Positions 23,003 to 34,671 of a stretch of DNA of 64,000 nucleotides are shown here, piece after piece. Positions within the stretch are counted from its first letter, which is position 1; each line of letters opens with the position of its first letter. Below the pieces are notes generated by a model. The model made no database searches. It was not told the DNA's origin and worked only from the letters and a program-made list of their open reading frames with translations. The stretch is from Selaginella moellendorffii (taxonomy: Eukaryota; Streptophyta; Lycopodiopsida; Selaginellales; Selaginellaceae): assembly GCF_000143415.4 (NCBI RefSeq), contig NW_003314285.1, positions 1,866,755 to 1,930,754 of the forward strand. Reading direction: 5' to 3'. The position numbers and the translations under genes are program-made.

Positions 23003-25681
23003 TTATGGAGTGGCCAGATTATATTTTGCCTGAGGAGCAATCTCCTCTCCCTCCTGGCCTGGACGGCTGCCTTCCACTCCAAGGTTGAGGAGCACTTCCT
23101 CCCATCTCCTCGCGGGTCCCTGATAGAACTCACGCTGAATCCAGCAAAGGAAAGAAATAAAAAGAGAGCCAAGAACAATACCTTCCATGACAGATCCTGT
23201 GACATGCAAGCTTGGATCATGGTGCGAAAGCTCGGCGTCTTGTACGCTCGGGTCGCTCGCTTCACTGTCGCTGCGAGCGCAACAACGTCGAGAGGATCGA
23301 TGGTGTCGCACTGCACGCATGTAATTCAAGCGTTACAAACTGGAGGGAAAAAAAATAAAGAAAGAAAAAAGAGTTTTGAGAGTTTTCTTACGTGAACGTT
23401 AAACGCACCCATGTGGAAACCTGTGAAACCTTCTTTGACAGTATCAACCAAGCCGCCTGTGGATGAGACTATAGGTATCTGCATATATAAAAAACTATGC
23501 ATTAGAGCGCTAGAAGTAAACGATTCCTGCCATTCTAAACTAAACGACGACCATTTCGCTCAGCTATACACACTTGTAAAAAAGGAACTTGGAAGGGAGA
23601 GAACGCTTCGATTAACGCGCTTACCGTTCCATATCGCATTGCGTGAAGCTGGATGAGTCCGCATGGCTCAAATCTGCTGGGAACGATCATGAAGTCTGCC
23701 CCGGCGGTGATCATGTGCGCCAAAGGAACGTTGAACTTGGCCACCCCCCGAACCTTGTTGGGATAATTGATTTCCAACTGCTTCAGCTGCTCTTCATATG
23801 TTTTCTTCCCGGTACCCTGTACCAACACACGCATAAGCAGGCTTGCAAATACCATGAAAAAACTACAAACCAGCACAATCAGTTGCACGTCTTCGTTTAT
23901 AAAATCGGCCACTGCTTCTGCAAGTATGTCTGACCCCTTTTGCTCTTCTAGCCTTCCAATGAAGCCAATAACTGGGACGTCCGGGTTTATAGGCAGGCCA
24001 ACCTCGGCCTGCAACGCTTCTTTCAACACTAGTTTTGCCTCCAAGACCTGTATATATTGCACATTGTGAGCATTTCCAAGACCATGACAAGCTGAATCCA
24101 TACCGTGTTCAAGTTATACCGGACGGCGAGGAACTTGTCCGCAGAGGGATCCCATTCTTGCACGTCCATCCCATTCACAATGCCCCATATACAGGTTTTC
24201 CTGCCTATGTCGTCCAGTTCCACTCCTTTTTCGGGGCCAGAAATTAGCTCGCGAGCATAGTTTGGACTGACAGTAAGAACAATGTCTGAATGAAGAAAGC
24301 CAGCCTTCATCCAGTTAATTTTCCGGCCCTTAACTGGTTTGTCGTAGCTGAAAGGAAATGTTTTGTACTTCAGAAGAAACAAAGGAGGATAGAAAAGAAT
24401 GATAAGTCTTACCCGTCGATAAAATCGAAGGACTCCTCATATTCATCTGGAAGATTCAGCAAGTCATAGTCTTGATAGGCAAACCTGCCTTGATAGGCAA
24501 TGTTGTGTACACAAAACGCCACCTGAATACGAAGGCGTCATTTTAGAATTCAGAGAGCACATGTAAGCCTTGTAAAGAAACCTTAGCAGAGGCAAACATG
24601 CCATGAGACTTATAGTTGGCCTTCAAGTAGCACGCCAGCACGGCAGTATGCCAGTCGTTAGCAATGAAAACTACATTCTCACCTGTAAGAGCTCAGATCA
24701 AAACCAACACAGGTTCAAGAAAAGCATTTGTCTTACCGTATGGTCCGCTGAAATATTCATTGGCTGTAAGATTCAACACACGACATGCTTCGATTGCTGC
24801 CTGTAAGACTAAAAGAAAATCAAGTTTTGCTTTCAGGACGGGGACAGACCTGTACTAGCAAGCTAAACCGAAGTTGATTATCGTGATAGTCTTCTCCGGC
24901 TTCGGGACCATAGATTTTACCACCTGTTTTCCCCCACACCTGCCAGCACACTTACTTTTCAGCTATAGTCTCTTTCGTGAAGGAATCGTCGAATACCTTT
25001 GCCAGAAACAATGGGTGGTCCACAAAAACACGATCTACACCCCTTTTAAAGACATGGAAATAGCGTAGAATCTCTGTCCTGTCGCCAACTTTAATCTGTG
25101 ATAAAATTAGGAAAAAAAGTAAGAAAATCTCGTAAAAGTGCAAAAAACACCAAAACATCCCACCGCAAGTGTAGTACTTGTGTCCCAGGCATCTTTGTAT
25201 TGATCGTATCTTGGTGCAACAGTCATGACGCGGTGACCACGAGCCTGTAAATCAGCTGATAATGCACGTAAGAAAACGAGGACAGGCAGAAAAAAGGAAA
25301 GAAAAGAAACAAATCGCTTACCGCCATGGCTGGAGGAAGGCCTCCCATGACATCTCCAAGCCCGCCAGTCTTGCTCCAAGGAGAAACTTCCGCGGCAACA
25401 AAGACCAAGTTCATCCCACACACAATCACCCCCTTCCGTTTGTTCCGTGGAACAATCCTTTTGATCTCATGCCTGGTCGCCGCGAGCTTGTTTGATCCTA
25501 CCAATCCCACCGCCTTGAGCCCATCAAAATGCGACACCATACTCCTACTGTAGAACACATTGCAGCTGGCGCAAGATGGTCCGGGAGAGAAGAACACCGC
25601 CCCTCCACAGGCAAACGCACGAGTCCTGGAAATATCTGGAGCGCTTTGCACTGCCGCCATTGACACCACAGCGGCGGTCAT
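23003..25681 (-). CDS. Granule-bound starch synthase (GBSS)
   Basis: Thirteen exons on the minus strand: 25681-25322, 25244-25164, 25095-24997, 24939-24850, 24800-24737, 24682-24582, 24522-24413, 24347-24104, 24047-23871, 23816-23625, 23478-23392, 23310-23182, 23119-23003. They give 616 residues. The Ser/Ala-rich N-terminus fits a plastid transit peptide. The GT5 domain starts at [19 protein letters not shown], with the ADP-glucose-binding KTGGL at 104-108. The GT1 half has [21 protein letters not shown] and STGGLVDT. The C-terminal end ([18 protein letters not shown]) is characteristic of GBSSI rather than soluble synthases. The enzyme extends amylose inside plastid starch granules. All junctions are phase-consistent and the length is normal. 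Confidence 0.95.
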
Positions 25682-26186
25682 CCGGCCGAGGATCCAATCG
25701 ATAGCTGGGAAGAATCACCGCAGGAAACCATAACCCTCTCGGATCTCACCTTGCCCGCCCTGGACGCTGCAAAATCCACAGCAAATACCCCGATCAGGCA
25801 ATATTTCGAGAGAGATTCCTAGCGGACCAATGCTGGAATGCCGCAATGTGGCAATGCGGAGCACTCACATTGGAATCCAAATCCCGAGCGCCAGCGCCAT
25901 TGCCAGTATTCCACGCGGAGCGCCAGATTCCGCCAAGAGCAAGGGCTTTCTCTCTCGTGCCTTCTTTTAGGGTTCTAAGTGAGATCGCCATGGCCACTAA
26001 TAGTGGCCTGGCCACCACTATGCGTTTGTGGTGGCGAGGTGGCCGGTACGTACGGGCGAGAAGAGGACGGTTTCGGCCGGCGTGTTCGCGCGAAGCACAT
26101 GCGAATATGCCACCCTTGGGAGGGAATATTTTCAAAAGCATATACCTTGTACACTCTCCACCGTTGGATCACCGGCACACCAAGCA
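25682..26186. other. Interval between ArfGAP 3' end and GBSS 5' end
   Basis: About 505 bp that must hold the ArfGAP 3' UTR and the GBSS promoter and leader. A telobox-like 'tttagggttc' lies at 25967-25976. The long plus-strand ORF crossing this interval (25846-26772) is a shadow of the ArfGAP exons. Confidence 0.5.
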
Positions 26187-29100
26187 TCAACGGCTCGACT
26201 CTGATAACATCACGAAGAGCTCTTCGTCTGTCACGGCCCCGAGCTCCATAGCTACTTCTAATGGAGTTTTCCCTGCTCTATCAACAGCAGCGGGATTGGC
26301 TCCTCTACAAACACAAGAGAAAGAAAAACTTCCAGTAAGATCAAAGCTAGAACCATGGAAAGAGTTTCACCTGGATAGAAGTAGCTTTGCACATAAGTTC
26401 CTTCCACACTCCACGCAAAAATGGAGAGGAGTTCTCCCGATTCCGTCCTTGGTGTTCACCTGTGCTCCATGTTGGAGTAGAAGTTCTACCGTGCTCAAGT
26501 CCCCAACCTGGCAAGCTTGTTGGAGTAGTGTCTGGCCTCGAAGATTTTCGACTCCAGTGTCACTGCTTAGTGTGAGAGCTCCAGCTTTTCCCGAAATGGA
26601 GCTCGCCTCCGACAGTCTGAGTGAATCCAGGCTGCTGCTCGGACTCGGACTCGGCCCCCCTTTGAGTGTTTGTTTTCCAGCGGTTGTTTCAAACGCGAGT
26701 TCGTACGTGGTGTTTGCATCAGCGTCGCCGTTGATAAGCAGACGAACGATTGACTGCTTGTTGTTGGCTTGAACTGCATCCCAGATTCGGCGAGCAACGC
26801 TGGGACCACGAGGATCCAGCTTCATCTTCACGACAAAACGCTTCTCCACGTACTGCAATTTCCACAGTGAACATCGTTCCGTTTGAATCCGTTCTTACCT
26901 TCGCAAAGATGAACTTCTCCTTGACAGCCAAAGGATCCCTCGCATCCGGCTTCACCTTCATATCGGTTCCGACATTGCCCCTGCAAAGACAAACAATGGA
27001 AAAGCTTGTTCTTGGAAACAAGAGATGGTTATACCTCTCAGTTGCAGAACCCGCAGTCAAGGCATTTTTGTTGTTCCGGCTACGTTCCCCTTCCCACTTT
27101 GGAAGCTGTTCTTCCCACATTGAATTGGCGAAGGCGTTTCCAATAGATTGAAACAATCCAATTACTGATGGCTCCCACACCCGGACATCAAGTGTCAGGG
27201 AACGCACCTGCACGACAAACATAAGAGACAAAAGTTTATATCAACGCCAAGTACCTTTGACAAATGCACACCGAGATTTCGGTGTACACCAGAGCACTCG
27301 ATACAAATAAGTATTCCCAAGTTCAAGGAAGCCCAATCGGGGTCAGCAGCCCCACAGTCCGCACAAAACTCGTTCCCAGAAACCCGTCGCAATATGTCTA
27401 GAGGCCGTTCTTGTAGCTCAAGGTTATGGTACATGCGGTCACGTCTGGAAAACTTGATATCGTCCCCTATAGAATGCTCGAAGTCGGAGGAAGCACTCAC
27501 GGAGCTGCTTTCACTGGGCGAACGCTGATGGAAGTTGTTCAATGGACTTCTAGGCTGGAACAAAATAAATAAATAAGTAAATAAAAACCAAATGTGAAAA
27601 TACCATACCTGTTCCGTGACCTGGGAATTCAAGAGAGAGGCAATCACTCCAGTGATTTTATCCATCCAATCCATTCGATCCATGCCATTTTCAGCCTGTC
27701 GAAGACACAGGACACATTAGAGCTAAAACGATGGAGTGGAAGACAGTTACCTGTAGCGTGTAACTCTTCGAAGGTGATATTATTCGAAAGCAAAACCGTA
27801 GATCGCTCTGCTCAGCGTCCATCTTAATAGTTGATGTCAATAAATTTACTGTATGATGAGCAATGGTTTTATCGTCCTGCACGAAAAGATGTCAGGTTAC
27901 GCTTCATGTATGAACCAAAAGAATCCTACATTAGAAGTTCTTACAGTGGGCTTGCCCCATTGTTTACGGTAATAGTACAGCATTCCACGGCTATCCAGAA
28001 CAAAGAAACGCCTTTTCCAGTCTCCACGCAAATTTGAAGAACGCTTAAGTAGGTAGCCTTGCTTTATAGGTTGAACCTGCAATGACACCACACCTGTTAC
28101 GAACGAACAAAAGTTGAAAGCTGCCCATACCTTTCCCCGTGATGCGGATTGCATAACTGCCTCGATGTACTTGTGAGAGCTCCTTCCAATGGCCTGAATT
28201 CCGTCAGCAGCGCTTATAACATCATGCTCGCTGGAAGCATTTTGAGTCTCGCGTTCCATCTGTCTTCGATACTCCTGCATTCTATCTGCAAGCGCTGCTT
28301 GTTCATAGTTTGCTCTCTCCCTTGATTGTTGTGCATAGGTCAACACCTAGATAAAATCACTTAACTACAACGATAGAACAAAAAACTAAAAATTTTACCT
28401 GATGGATGTAAGGCTCCATTTGATGGAGGAGTTCATACCCCTGACGATTACAAAATATGGTAATTGGTTCTCCAGTAATTTTAAGGAACCGTACGTACCT
28501 GCTTGAAGTATCGAAGATGTGCATCCATTGAGCCACTGACGGCTTCTAGGAACTCAAACTTCTTTTTGGCCTCAATGTTCGACAGTGCTGTAACCTGATA
28601 CAAACCACAGCTTAAAACTCCTCGCTAATAAACGGGGAAAACATACCAAATTAAACCGAGCTTGCTCAAACAAAGTCCGGGCAGTCCGTAAATCCTGAAG
28701 TAAAGAAAAAGTTACAACTCAGCTTTCCGCACAAAGACATGTACCTCTTCCGCATCAGCCACAACATCTGATTTAGCGTCCTTTCTTAATGACAGGAACT
28801 TTTCCCGGACCTGCAGGTGGATTATGAGTTTACCAACAAGGAGAACGCTCAAAGTACAAACCTGATCATAGTGAAGGCTTGCTTTGTCAAAACGTTTTCT
28901 GACATCCTGCAGCGATCACCATCAGTTCCATCTAACATACCCTTCAAAAGTAAAACCTTCACATCTTGCAGATCGATGCTCGCGAACTGCACGAGCCGAT
29001 CATTCAACATATGCTCCACCTATCATACATCGATGAGAATATGAGATGGAACAAGGCAGTCGTTCACAAGAAAACAGCACCTCTTACTTGTGATCGTAAA

Positions 29101-29582
29101 ACTTCTTTGTACGTTCCAATCTCTCGCAGGGCAATGGTAAACTTCGTCATAACCGGACCTATCACGAAAGAAAAAATGAACTAAGCTGATTACAACAAGA
29201 ACAGCACTCGTAGTACCTCCAACAGCGACGCTAATGGGATCATCATGCCCGCCACCAAATGTTTCCAAAGCACTAGCAAAAGCGATATCTCCATCGTACG
29301 CTTCACCGAGTCCTTCACTGTAGGAAAAAAAGAGAAACAAAGACCGGATTGAACATGGAACACAATTACTCGGTAAAGTGGGCTTACGTATACTTGCGAG
29401 AGCCTTTAAAAAATTTCTGGCATCGCTCCCTCAATGCTTCGGCGCTCTCCTCCAATGCTTGGATCTAAACGAAGAAAAAAAAAAGAAGAAGAAAGCGACA
29501 CTAGAAAAGGAGAGCAAACAATCTTCGCTGATCTGACCTGTTTCCGAAACATTGGAGAGTCCTCCAGCTTGGAGAAATGCAT
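26187..29582 (-). CDS. ArfGAP with BAR, PH and ankyrin domains (AGD3/VAN3-like, ACAP type)
   Basis: Nineteen exons on the minus strand: 29582-29538, 29464-29388, 29317-29217, 29158-29088, 29019-28957, 28906-28862, 28810-28745, 28694-28647, 28594-28499, 28440-28399, 28346-28131, 28076-27945, 27876-27751, 27695-27609, 27554-27255, 27207-27035, 26980-26899, 26852-26371, 26304-26187. They give 789 residues. Order: BAR (1 to about 220, opening [15 protein letters not shown]), PH (about 292-400, [20 protein letters not shown]), ArfGAP zinc finger (C469-x2-C472-x16-C489-x2-C492, arginine finger R497 in HRN), and C-terminal ankyrin repeats ([11 protein letters not shown]). The AGD1-4 class stimulates GTP hydrolysis on Arf at trans-Golgi and plasma-membrane vesicles and shapes vein or auxin-carrier traffic in angiosperms. 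One exon 5 donor (gttttac) is weak but needed for the frame. Confidence 0.93.
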
Positions 29583-30513
29583 TGTCGCCCCACCCGCAGC
29601 CTCCCCAGCGCTCTTCAATCCGTTGCTGCCATACACGCCGCTATGCCGCCTCTCACCGCGACGAAACAATCCCTGGAGTTGCATTGGATTCCATCCACGT
29701 CGAGCCAGGAATTGGCGGTCGCTGTAGCGCCCGCTGCCAGATCCTGGACGCGCGACTCTAACCTAGCTCAGATGCGCCATCAAAGACCTCGAATCCACGC
29801 TCCCCGCTCCATATTTCCAAGCGCGACGCAATGCCGCCGCGAGGGAAGCGCTCCACGCCCCAGATCCTCGAACTAGCACTACAACAGAGTAGGGCAGAAG
29901 GGTGCTGACGTGGTCTTTGCGTGGCTGACGCGTCAGAGGGCGTCCGCGCTGGCAGTGTGAAAGAAAAAGCCAGCGTTTGGATGGACGCGGGTTCGAGTTC
30001 CGGGAACTGGAACTTCTTTGTTTTTCGTGGTGGAAGAACCCTTGGCAGTGGGACTGTGGGATGGGATGGATCAACCCACTAGCGCTGACAATCCAGGGCC
30101 CGCATTTCTTAAAAAACTAGCTCGAGAGTGAAAGGAAGAACGTCTCTCTCTTGGTTGTTGGATTGTTAGATCGATCGGCCGGATAGCGAGAACTTTCTCT
30201 CGCTCGATCAATCGATCGATCCAGAAGAGCTATGAAATTTCAAGCGAGACAACGAAGAAGGAGCTCTTTATTAGTGATGAAGAAGAACGTATGATCATAT
30301 AGACACACTCGATCTCCAACAATGTGGTCGTGAAGAAGATTATTAAGCCAGCCAGTAGTACAAGCCCAAAGAATCTTTACTTCCCTCGCCATACCCAGGA
30401 ATCGAAGAAGATATAGGAGATAGAAGAGGAGGCGAGAGAGAATTCTCTTCCAGAGCTAGCAATCGAAAGGAATTTCGCCCACCATACCTCCGCAAATCGA
30501 TTCCGCGACGCCG
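29583..30513. other. Interval between RALF 3' end and ArfGAP 5' end
   Basis: Holds the ArfGAP leader and promoter (GC-rich near 29600-29880, with several plus-strand chance ORFs) and the RALF 3' flank. No further gene was seen. Confidence 0.5.
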
Positions 30514-30879
30514 CTAGCCTGTGTCTCGCTGACAGCGAGTGATTGTGGAGCAGCCGCGCTGCGTAGGGTTTGCCGCGCCGGTGGCTCTGTTGCAATTGTT
30601 GGTGTAGTAGGAGCGCCCGGAGCCCGGCGGGCAAGGAACCCTATTGGCCTGGAGCGAGCCATAGCTGATGTACTGCTTTTGCTGCTGCTGGAGGAGGCGC
30701 CGGAGTAGCGGCGAGCTCAGCTCGAATTCGTCGTCGCTACACTCTCCAATGCGGCCCTGGCAAGGCTTTCGAATCATCCCGGCGAGCACATCGGCATGAC
30801 CGGACAATAGTTCGGCCCTGGATTGAGCAAGAAGAAGCAATGCGACGATCAAGAACACGAATCCCTGCAAATGCCCCAT
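30514..30879 (-). CDS. RALF (rapid alkalinization factor) preproprotein
   Basis: An intronless 121-residue ORF from ATG 30879; the frame is open further upstream but without an ATG. A signal peptide (about 1-22, LQGFVFLIVALLLLAQSRA) is followed by a propeptide with the common C-x6-C pair (C40, C47). The site-1 protease site RRLL (60-63) comes next, then a Q-rich joint and a mature peptide that begins near QYISYGSL. YISY (70-73) is the receptor-binding motif, and four cysteines (83, 96, 110, 116) form the two disulfides of the family. RALFs are secreted peptides that signal through FERONIA-type receptor kinases and raise apoplastic pH. A telobox-like AGAACCCTAG lies 72 bp upstream of the ATG. 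Confidence 0.95.
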   Translation of the reverse strand: MGHLQGFVFLIVALLLLAQSRAELLSGHADVLAGMIRKPCQGRIGECSDDEFELSSPLLRRLLQQQQKQYISYGSLQANRVPCPPGSGRSYYTNNCNRATGAANPTQRGCSTITRCQRDTG

Positions 30880-31220
30880 CCAAATCGCGCTAGGCAATTC
30901 GCTCCAGCGCTCCAATTGCAAGTAGCTGGAAGAAAGAATGGAAGATTGTAAGAACCCTAGCTAAAGAACGCTATACTTTCCTCTCTTTCCCTCTCTTTCT
31001 CTCTTATCGCGACTCGCGACGCTAGCTAACTAAACTACAGCGCTACTAGAACTCCTAGCCGGTTAATTCCCAGAAAGGATCCTCCACAAACCGTGTGGAC
31101 AAAGTCGCTTAACTAACAGCCTTGGCATCAATGGGAAACCGAGCTTTTAATCAAGGCAAGAGGAGCTTTGTCAATTAGGTGGCTGCTGGTTGCTGAGCTG
31201 GCATGACGACAACGAGAGAG
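30880..31220. other. RALF upstream region
   Basis: About 340 bp with a CT-rich stretch (30976-31005) and the telobox-like AGAACCCTAG at 30951-30960. This is the probable RALF promoter and leader. No gene was seen. Confidence 0.5.
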
Positions 31221-31294
31221 TGTCTGGGCCCGGGTTCGAACCGGGGACCTCTAGTGTGTGAGACTAGCGTGATGACCAGCTACACCACCCAGAC
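31221..31294 (-). tRNA. tRNA-Val (anticodon CAC)
   Basis: The minus strand folds as a standard 74-nt tRNA. The acceptor stem GTCTGGG/CCCAGAC is perfect. The anticodon loop CTCACAC gives anticodon CAC. The T arm is CCCGG-TTCGAAC-CCGGG, an unpaired A is the discriminator and there is no encoded CCA, as in nuclear tRNA genes. No intron is present. The internal A and B boxes look intact (GGTGTAGCTGG and GGTTCGAACC). Confidence 0.97.
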
Positions 31295-31420
31295 TTGGTC
31301 AAAAGCTTAGAAGTCAAGTGCCGGCCAGAGGATAAGTTGACCAGGCCAGCAGTGAAAAGTCAAACACTTGGGACTTTTTAAGTCGCTGTGCGTTGACTAA
31401 GAAAGTTCTTGCATTTACAA

Positions 31421-33427
31421 TCATAGATGGCGGGAATGATCCACAACAGCGTTTGACAAGAGCACGTACGAAGCGCCCTTTGATGGATCCACATTCATCA
31501 TCGTATCTGCGATCTCTTTGGCTCGCTTGGAATCGCGGTGGACTCGACAAGCTCCCAGCAAGATCGTCCACGAGACCTCGTCCGGGAGAAATGGCATGGA
31601 GTAGATCAAGTTCTCGGCTTCCACAATCTCTCCCGCGCGGCCCAGGAGATCAAGTATGGAGTGGTAGTGTTGGAGAACTGGGGAGACTTTCCTGTCCGCG
31701 ATCATCGACTTGAAACACTCGAGACCCTCTTTGAGGAGTCCGACATGGCTGTGTGCCGTGAGAACCGCGATGAATGCGAGCTCGTCGGGCTCGATCCCTT
31801 CCAGTCCCATGAGATGGAAGAGCTCAAAGGCTTCGCTGCTATGCCCCCTTTGGGCATATCCCGTGAGCATGGTGGTCCATGCAAGGAGGTTGCGCTGCTT
31901 CATACTATCAAACAGCTCTCTGGCCTTTGTGAGATGTCCGTTGTGGGCATACCCCGAAACCATGTTTGTTTGCGCGACTAAGTTGGCCTCGGGCATTTCC
32001 ATGAAATATCTGGTCGCTTGATCGAGTTTCTTCACCATGTTGTAAGTGGCGACGATCAGATTCCACGAGTAGACGTCTCTACACGACATGAGATCAAAAG
32101 TTTGCTGGGCTTGTTCGATGTGCCCGTTTTGAGCATACGCCTGGACCATCGCATTCCACGACACAAGGCTCCGCTGTGGGATGCCCGCAAAGATCTCCAG
32201 AGTGACCTCCAAGTGTCCACTGCTCGCGACCGCCGTCATGATCGTGTTCCAGGAGATCACATTCGTTTGCGGCATACGATCAAAGAAACTCCTCGCGATT
32301 TGGAGCTGCTGCTCATTCTGAGCAAAGACCGCAACCATTGCATTCCACGACACGACATCCCTCTGTGGCATCTCATCAAAACTCGATTTTGCGGCCTCCA
32401 AATCGCCGATATGGATGTAAGCCTGGATCATTGCGTTCCAAGACACAACGTTGGTTTTCTTCATGGATCGAAACACCTTTTGAGCCTCTATGGCGTCTCC
32501 GTACTGCGCATATGCCGAGACCATGAGCGTCGCCGAGACAACGTCGTGCTTGGGCGTACGGTCGTACATGAGCCGTGCCTCCTCTATTTGCCCTCGAAGG
32601 GCATATGCTTGGACCATCGCGTTCCACGCAACGTTGTCACGCTGGGGCATCTTTTCGTGCACTGCCCTAGCATATTCCAAATTACCGTTTTCCGCAAAAC
32701 CCACTAGCACGGCGGTCCACGCAACGACGTCGCATTGTGGCATCTTTCTAAGTATATGCCACACATCTTCAAGATACCCGCATGCGGCATTTGCCGATAC
32801 TAACTCTGTCCACGAAACGATGTCTCGGTTTTCCATTTTCTCAAAAACCGTCATCACCCAATCGCAAAAACCAAGCTGGTTCATGCTTCTCAAAAGAGTA
32901 TTGATGGAAACGTTGTTTTTCTCCGGCATCTCTTCGAAGATTTCCATTGCACTGGCAAAATCCCCACTCGTGGCAAAAGCCTGGAGTAGCGCGTTCCACG
33001 ACACGATGTTCCATTGTGGCATTCGATCAAAGAAGTGCTTGGCCTGCTTAAGATCCCCCGCCATCGCGCACCCACCAATCATGGCCGTCCAGGGTATGAC
33101 ATCCCGGCCGTCCATCCTCAAGAACAGCGCCATCGCCTCTTCCAGTCGCGCGTTGTGCGCGAGCGCCGAGACCATGAGCGTGTGGGAGAAGCTATTGGGC
33201 TCATGGATTCCATCGAAAACAGCGCGCGCGTTGTCAATGCTGCCACACTTTCCATACATCTCGACGAGGAGATTGGAGAGAAATCTGTTCTTGCTGAGAT
33301 GGGGCGAGCCAAGGAGTTGCGAGTGGACGCGCAGCGCCTCGGATAGATCCCTGCCCACGCCTCGCGATCGGATGAGCTGAGCGAAGAAGGCGATCTCATC
33401 CTGGCTTTGCTTTCTAAGAACATTCAT
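31421..33427 (-). CDS. PPR protein built largely from short (S-type, 31-aa) repeats
   Basis: An intronless ORF of 668 residues from ATG 33427. After two introductory repeats (NRFLSNLLVEMYGKCGSIDN) come about a dozen nearly 31-residue repeats of the pattern VVSWNAMVxAYAxxGxxxxAxxxFDxMPQR. Examples are DVVSWNAMVAVFAQNEQQLQ and NVVSWNAMIQAYIHIGDL. The protein ends with one L-like repeat and an E-type end (HYHSILDLLGRAGEIVEAEN, SWTILLGACRVHRD). There is no DYW domain. The S-repeat dominance separates it from the mixed P-L-S pattern of the other PPRs here. It should bind an organellar RNA. Its start codon is 75 bp from the stop of the upstream serine hydrolase gene on the same strand. Confidence 0.93.
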   Translation of the reverse strand: MNVLRKQSQDEIAFFAQLIRSRGVGRDLSEALRVHSQLLGSPHLSKNRFLSNLLVEMYGKCGSIDNARAVFDGIHEPNSFSHTLMVSALAHNARLEEAMALFLRMDGRDVIPWTAMIGGCAMAGDLKQAKHFFDRMPQWNIVSWNALLQAFATSGDFASAMEIFEEMPEKNNVSINTLLRSMNQLGFCDWVMTVFEKMENRDIVSWTELVSANAACGYLEDVWHILRKMPQCDVVAWTAVLVGFAENGNLEYARAVHEKMPQRDNVAWNAMVQAYALRGQIEEARLMYDRTPKHDVVSATLMVSAYAQYGDAIEAQKVFRSMKKTNVVSWNAMIQAYIHIGDLEAAKSSFDEMPQRDVVSWNAMVAVFAQNEQQLQIARSFFDRMPQTNVISWNTIMTAVASSGHLEVTLEIFAGIPQRSLVSWNAMVQAYAQNGHIEQAQQTFDLMSCRDVYSWNLIVATYNMVKKLDQATRYFMEMPEANLVAQTNMVSGYAHNGHLTKARELFDSMKQRNLLAWTTMLTGYAQRGHSSEAFELFHLMGLEGIEPDELAFIAVLTAHSHVGLLKEGLECFKSMIADRKVSPVLQHYHSILDLLGRAGEIVEAENLIYSMPFLPDEVSWTILLGACRVHRDSKRAKEIADTMMNVDPSKGASYVLLSNAVVDHSRHL

Positions 33428-33501
33428 ACAAATCTAAATGCCCATAGCAACAAGAAATGGCGCCTAACTTTAAGAACCCTAAGTTTGAATTTGGACGCCA
33501 T

Positions 33502-34571
33502 TCAAGTGGATTTTTCCAAATGCTCCTTTGGATCTTCGTCTTCGTCTCGCAAAGCCAGCATCTTTAGAAGGAAGGATCGAAATTCGGCGATGGAGTCGTT
33601 GTCTAGAGAGCACAGGAACGAAGATTTGTCTAGCAAAGAAAATTTTGATCTTACCAAGCTCTGGAACACGATGACCATGAGGATGCCTCAAGATCACTGG
33701 GTTCTCGAATTTTGTCACGAGTGTCTCCCCGGCCGGGCGATTAAAGTCCTTCCTTCCTGTGTGGATTCAAAACGTTTCACTCGATCGGTGAGCTTTTGCC
33801 ATGAATCATCCATCGTTTACCGATTGTGTGGAGCGAAGGACACTTGATTGGAGTGTCGTAAGCCGCCGACATGGGCTTGTATCCAGACATACCTCCGCCG
33901 ATCAAGATCACAAACTTGATCGGCGTAGGAAGAAGATCTTCCTGCAAAGAAAGAGGTTTTTGGCGAAACAATCTTAGAACTTTTACGATGATTCACCTTC
34001 AAACGCTGATATCCAGCTAGTTGTCCTGCGAGAAATGCCCCCTGAAAGAAGCAAAACGCTACGTGAAAATCCCACTTTGAGCTCCTCCAAACCTGTGAAA
34101 ATCCCATCAAACCATCGAATGGACCGTGCGACTTCATGTAATCGGAGATGTAAGAGATACACTCCTCGACTTGATAGAACTCGGTAAAATCCTAGAAAAG
34201 AGAAGCCAAGAGGAAGAAGAAGATCCAGCTATGGTTTGAATGAGCTTAGAAAAAATCTCACATTGTTTGTACGATACCATTCGTAGAAGGGCGGCTCGAA
34301 AAATCCCTGGACAGTGGACGGGCCCTCGGCTGGAAATGGGGCATCCAAGTAGCTCTCCGGATCAAACAGCACAAAAGCCCCGGATCAGTTGAAACGAATC
34401 GACGCTCTCTTTCGAGATCGCCCAAACAAACAAAGAGCTTACCAGCTTCAAGAGATCCATCACGGGCGCTCCCCACCGCGCCAGCCCGACTTGCCTCTCC
34501 ATGATCCGAGCGCTCGTCCGGAAGCCGTGGAGGCAAAGGACGTGCAGCGGCCGATCGCTTGCTCCCGCCAT
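33502..34571 (-). CDS. FSH1/OVCA2-like serine hydrolase (alpha/beta fold)
   Basis: Seven exons on the minus strand (34571-34443, 34354-34262, 34191-34093, 34041-33997, 33941-33821, 33756-33655, 33602-33502) give 229 residues. The N-terminus RPLHVLCLHGFRTSARIM is typical of the FSH1 family. DAPFPAEGPS follows, then the nucleophile elbow GFSQG (Ser106) formed across an exon junction, and RHPHGHRVPEL with the catalytic His. The last exon was placed using the 52-nt intron that ends at ctctctag; a 25-nt alternative intron also keeps frame but is implausibly short. Family members are esterases of small acyl substrates (yeast FSH1, human OVCA2); the plant role is unclear. Confidence 0.9.
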
Positions 34572-34671
34572 AGCCACGGAATATACTAAGATATCTATTT
34601 GCTCAAGAGCCCTAAGACGTAAAGCTTGGTCAAATCTATCTTGGCCTGTGATTTTCTTTTTCCTGCTTTCC

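Noticed and set aside
25846-26772. 308-codon plus-strand ORF
   Set aside because: It is antisense to well-supported exons 18 and 19 of the ArfGAP gene and has no recognisable domain.
29577-29876. Plus-strand ORFs antisense to the ArfGAP leader
   Set aside because: GC-rich leader sequence gives several overlapping open frames; none resembles a protein family.
32490-33380. 296-codon plus-strand ORF
   Set aside because: A shadow of the S-type PPR gene on the other strand. Repeat periodicity of the PPR gives long antisense frames.
33602-33655. 25-nt intron in the serine hydrolase gene
   Set aside because: GT-AG ends and frame are kept, but 25 nt is below known spliceosomal limits in plants. 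The 52-nt intron ending at the next ctctctag also keeps frame.
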